Assembly: GCA_021797955.1 (NCBI GenBank)
Contig: JAJZYV010000110.1
Coordinates: forward strand, 1-6,513
DNA from: Thermoplasmata archaeon
Lineage (GTDB): Archaea > Thermoplasmatota > Thermoplasmata > Thermoplasmatales > Thermoplasmataceae
Length of the DNA stretch: 6,513 nucleotides
Reading direction: 5' to 3'
In this document: positions 5,696-6,513 of the stretch, in pieces
Layout of the letters: each line of letters starts with the position of its first letter
Position numbering within the stretch: the first letter of the stretch is position 1
The notes under the pieces: model-generated
Databases searched by the model: none
What the model saw: only the letters and a program-made list of their open reading frames with translations
Told to the model about the DNA's origin: nothing
Program-made: the position numbers and the translations under genes

Positions 5696-6513
5696 ATGAA
5701 CCAGAAGTTCGACGTAGTCGTTATAGGTGCTGGTATTTCAGGGCTGTCAACTGCAATGCATCTTAAGGAGGGAAATCCAGATCTTTCCATAGTTGTGCTG
5801 GATAAACAACATACCTATGGGCAGGGTAATACAGGTAAGAGTGCCGCCGGCTATAGAGATATTTTCAAAACAGAAGTTAACAGAAAATTGGCATCATCAT
5901 CAATTGAATTTTTTAAAAGTATTCAAAAATCAAAGGGGTTTGATATCGGGATGCACGCAAGCGGATATCTCTTTCTGGTAAGAGATAAATCACAGTTGGA
6001 TTTAATGCTGCACGAACTTTCTCGTGAAACAAATATAGAAACTGTTGAGAAAGACGAAATTAAGAATTCACTGAATATTCGGTATGATCTCGATCCAGAA
6101 CAGGCAAAATTTATGAAGCTAGAGGGATACGACAAAGGTTATCTGGGAAAAAACTGTGGTATCATAGAACCTGAACTTGTGGCAGATTATTATTACAGGG
6201 AATGTGTTAAGTTAGGAATACAATTTAACTTTGGGACACAGGTATCAGGTTTAACCCTGGTACCCGTAAACCCTCTGGATTACCCAGGTGAGCCATTTAT
6301 ATGGCAGGACAAAAAAATCGGCAGTATTGAAACTAACAAGGGAACATTTCTGGCCGACGAATATATTATGGCAGCCGATGTCTATACGACAGGACTTCTT
6401 GATAAGACGGGAATCGATGGTCACGAAAGGCCAAAAAAGAGGCAGGTATTCCAGGTCACGAATAAGAAGATTGTGGATATGCTTTCTAAGCAGATACATA
6501 CAACAGAAGGAAT
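5696..6513 (+). CDS. FAD-dependent oxidoreductase, DAO family (N-terminal part, cut by window end)
   Basis: The first 272 codons of a flavoprotein of the D-amino acid oxidase / glycine and sarcosine oxidase superfamily; these oxidise the C-N bond of amino acids or N-methyl amino acids. Seen directly: an N-terminal Rossmann dinucleotide fold, strand VVVIG with GAGISG at 11-16, and an acidic residue ending the second strand (D36 in VVLDK), which binds the adenosine ribose. Next comes GNTGKSAAGYRDIF at 44-57, matching the flavin-binding segment of archaeal sarcosine oxidase-like proteins. The DAO-type segment CGIIEPELVADYY (154-166) follows, then a segment near 223-231 in the position of the usual AAGAWS motif, reading AADVYTT instead. 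RQVFQV near 249-254 starts the substrate domain. A proline-rich stretch at 190-200 looks like a lineage-specific insertion. The ATG is set by the Rossmann strand five residues later and by a TATA-like box 27 bases upstream. Substrate unknown; the C-terminal half lies outside the window. Confidence 0.88.
   Translation, partial: MNQKFDVVVIGAGISGLSTAMHLKEGNPDLSIVVLDKQHTYGQGNTGKSAAGYRDIFKTEVNRKLASSSIEFFKSIQKSKGFDIGMHASGYLFLVRDKSQLDLMLHELSRETNIETVEKDEIKNSLNIRYDLDPEQAKFMKLEGYDKGYLGKNCGIIEPELVADYYYRECVKLGIQFNFGTQVSGLTLVPVNPLDYPGEPFIWQDKKIGSIETNKGTFLADEYIMAADVYTTGLLDKTGIDGHERPKKRQVFQVTNKKIVDMLSKQIHTTEG

Noticed and set aside
5923..6499. Minus-strand frames at 5923-6135 and 6251-6499 and a plus-strand frame at 5793-5981 inside the FAD oxidoreductase
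   Set aside because: The frame from 5696 carries the GAGISG FAD motif and DAO-family segments and stays open to the window end, so the others are shadows.
1..6513. Search for tRNA genes, CRISPR arrays, insertion sequences or signs of recent transfer
   Set aside because: All gaps between genes are at most 139 bases and hold no tRNA-like, repeat-spacer or transposase signals. Base composition looks uniform.

Overview
The window (roughly 40% G+C by eye) comes from an archaeon of the order Thermoplasmatales (the Thermoplasma / Ferroplasma / Cuniculiplasma group). The main evidence is a full-length VAT-type Cdc48 ATPase. As far as I remember the Thermoplasma acidophilum sequence, the two match almost residue for residue over long stretches. 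A full-length M1 aminopeptidase of the tricorn interacting factor F2/F3 type supports the same placement, as do TATA-like boxes about 27 bases before start codons that lack a Shine-Dalgarno sequence, and frequent AGA/AGG/ATA codons. The species cannot be fixed from this sequence; the differences from the remembered T. acidophilum proteins argue against that species itself.

Layout from left to right: (1) positions 1-115 are non-coding, with T-rich tracts that suit a terminator for the first gene. (2) 116-373, minus strand, is a small single-domain PRC-barrel protein. (3) 374-478 is a divergent promoter region. (4) 479-2863, plus strand, is the F2/F3-type aminopeptidase. (5) A 28-base gap separates convergent genes. 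(6) 2892-3266, minus strand, is an unrecognised 124-residue protein. (7) 3313-5556, minus strand, is the VAT/Cdc48 AAA+ unfoldase, 46 bases upstream of the unknown gene on the same strand. (8) 5557-5695 is a second divergent promoter region with a central inverted repeat. (9) 5696 to the window end, plus strand, is the first 272 codons of an FAD-dependent oxidoreductase of the DAO (glycine/sarcosine oxidase-like) family, cut by the window edge.

The functional theme is cytosolic protein degradation. In Thermoplasmatales, VAT unfolds substrates and can feed the 20S proteasome. Tricorn then shortens the resulting peptides, and the F1/F2/F3 aminopeptidases release free amino acids. Here the first and last steps are encoded about 450 bases apart, with one uncharacterised small gene between them. 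The FAD enzyme could act on amino acids or N-methylated amino acids, but its substrate cannot be read from this fragment. No RNA genes, CRISPR arrays or mobile elements were seen, and all complete genes look intact.
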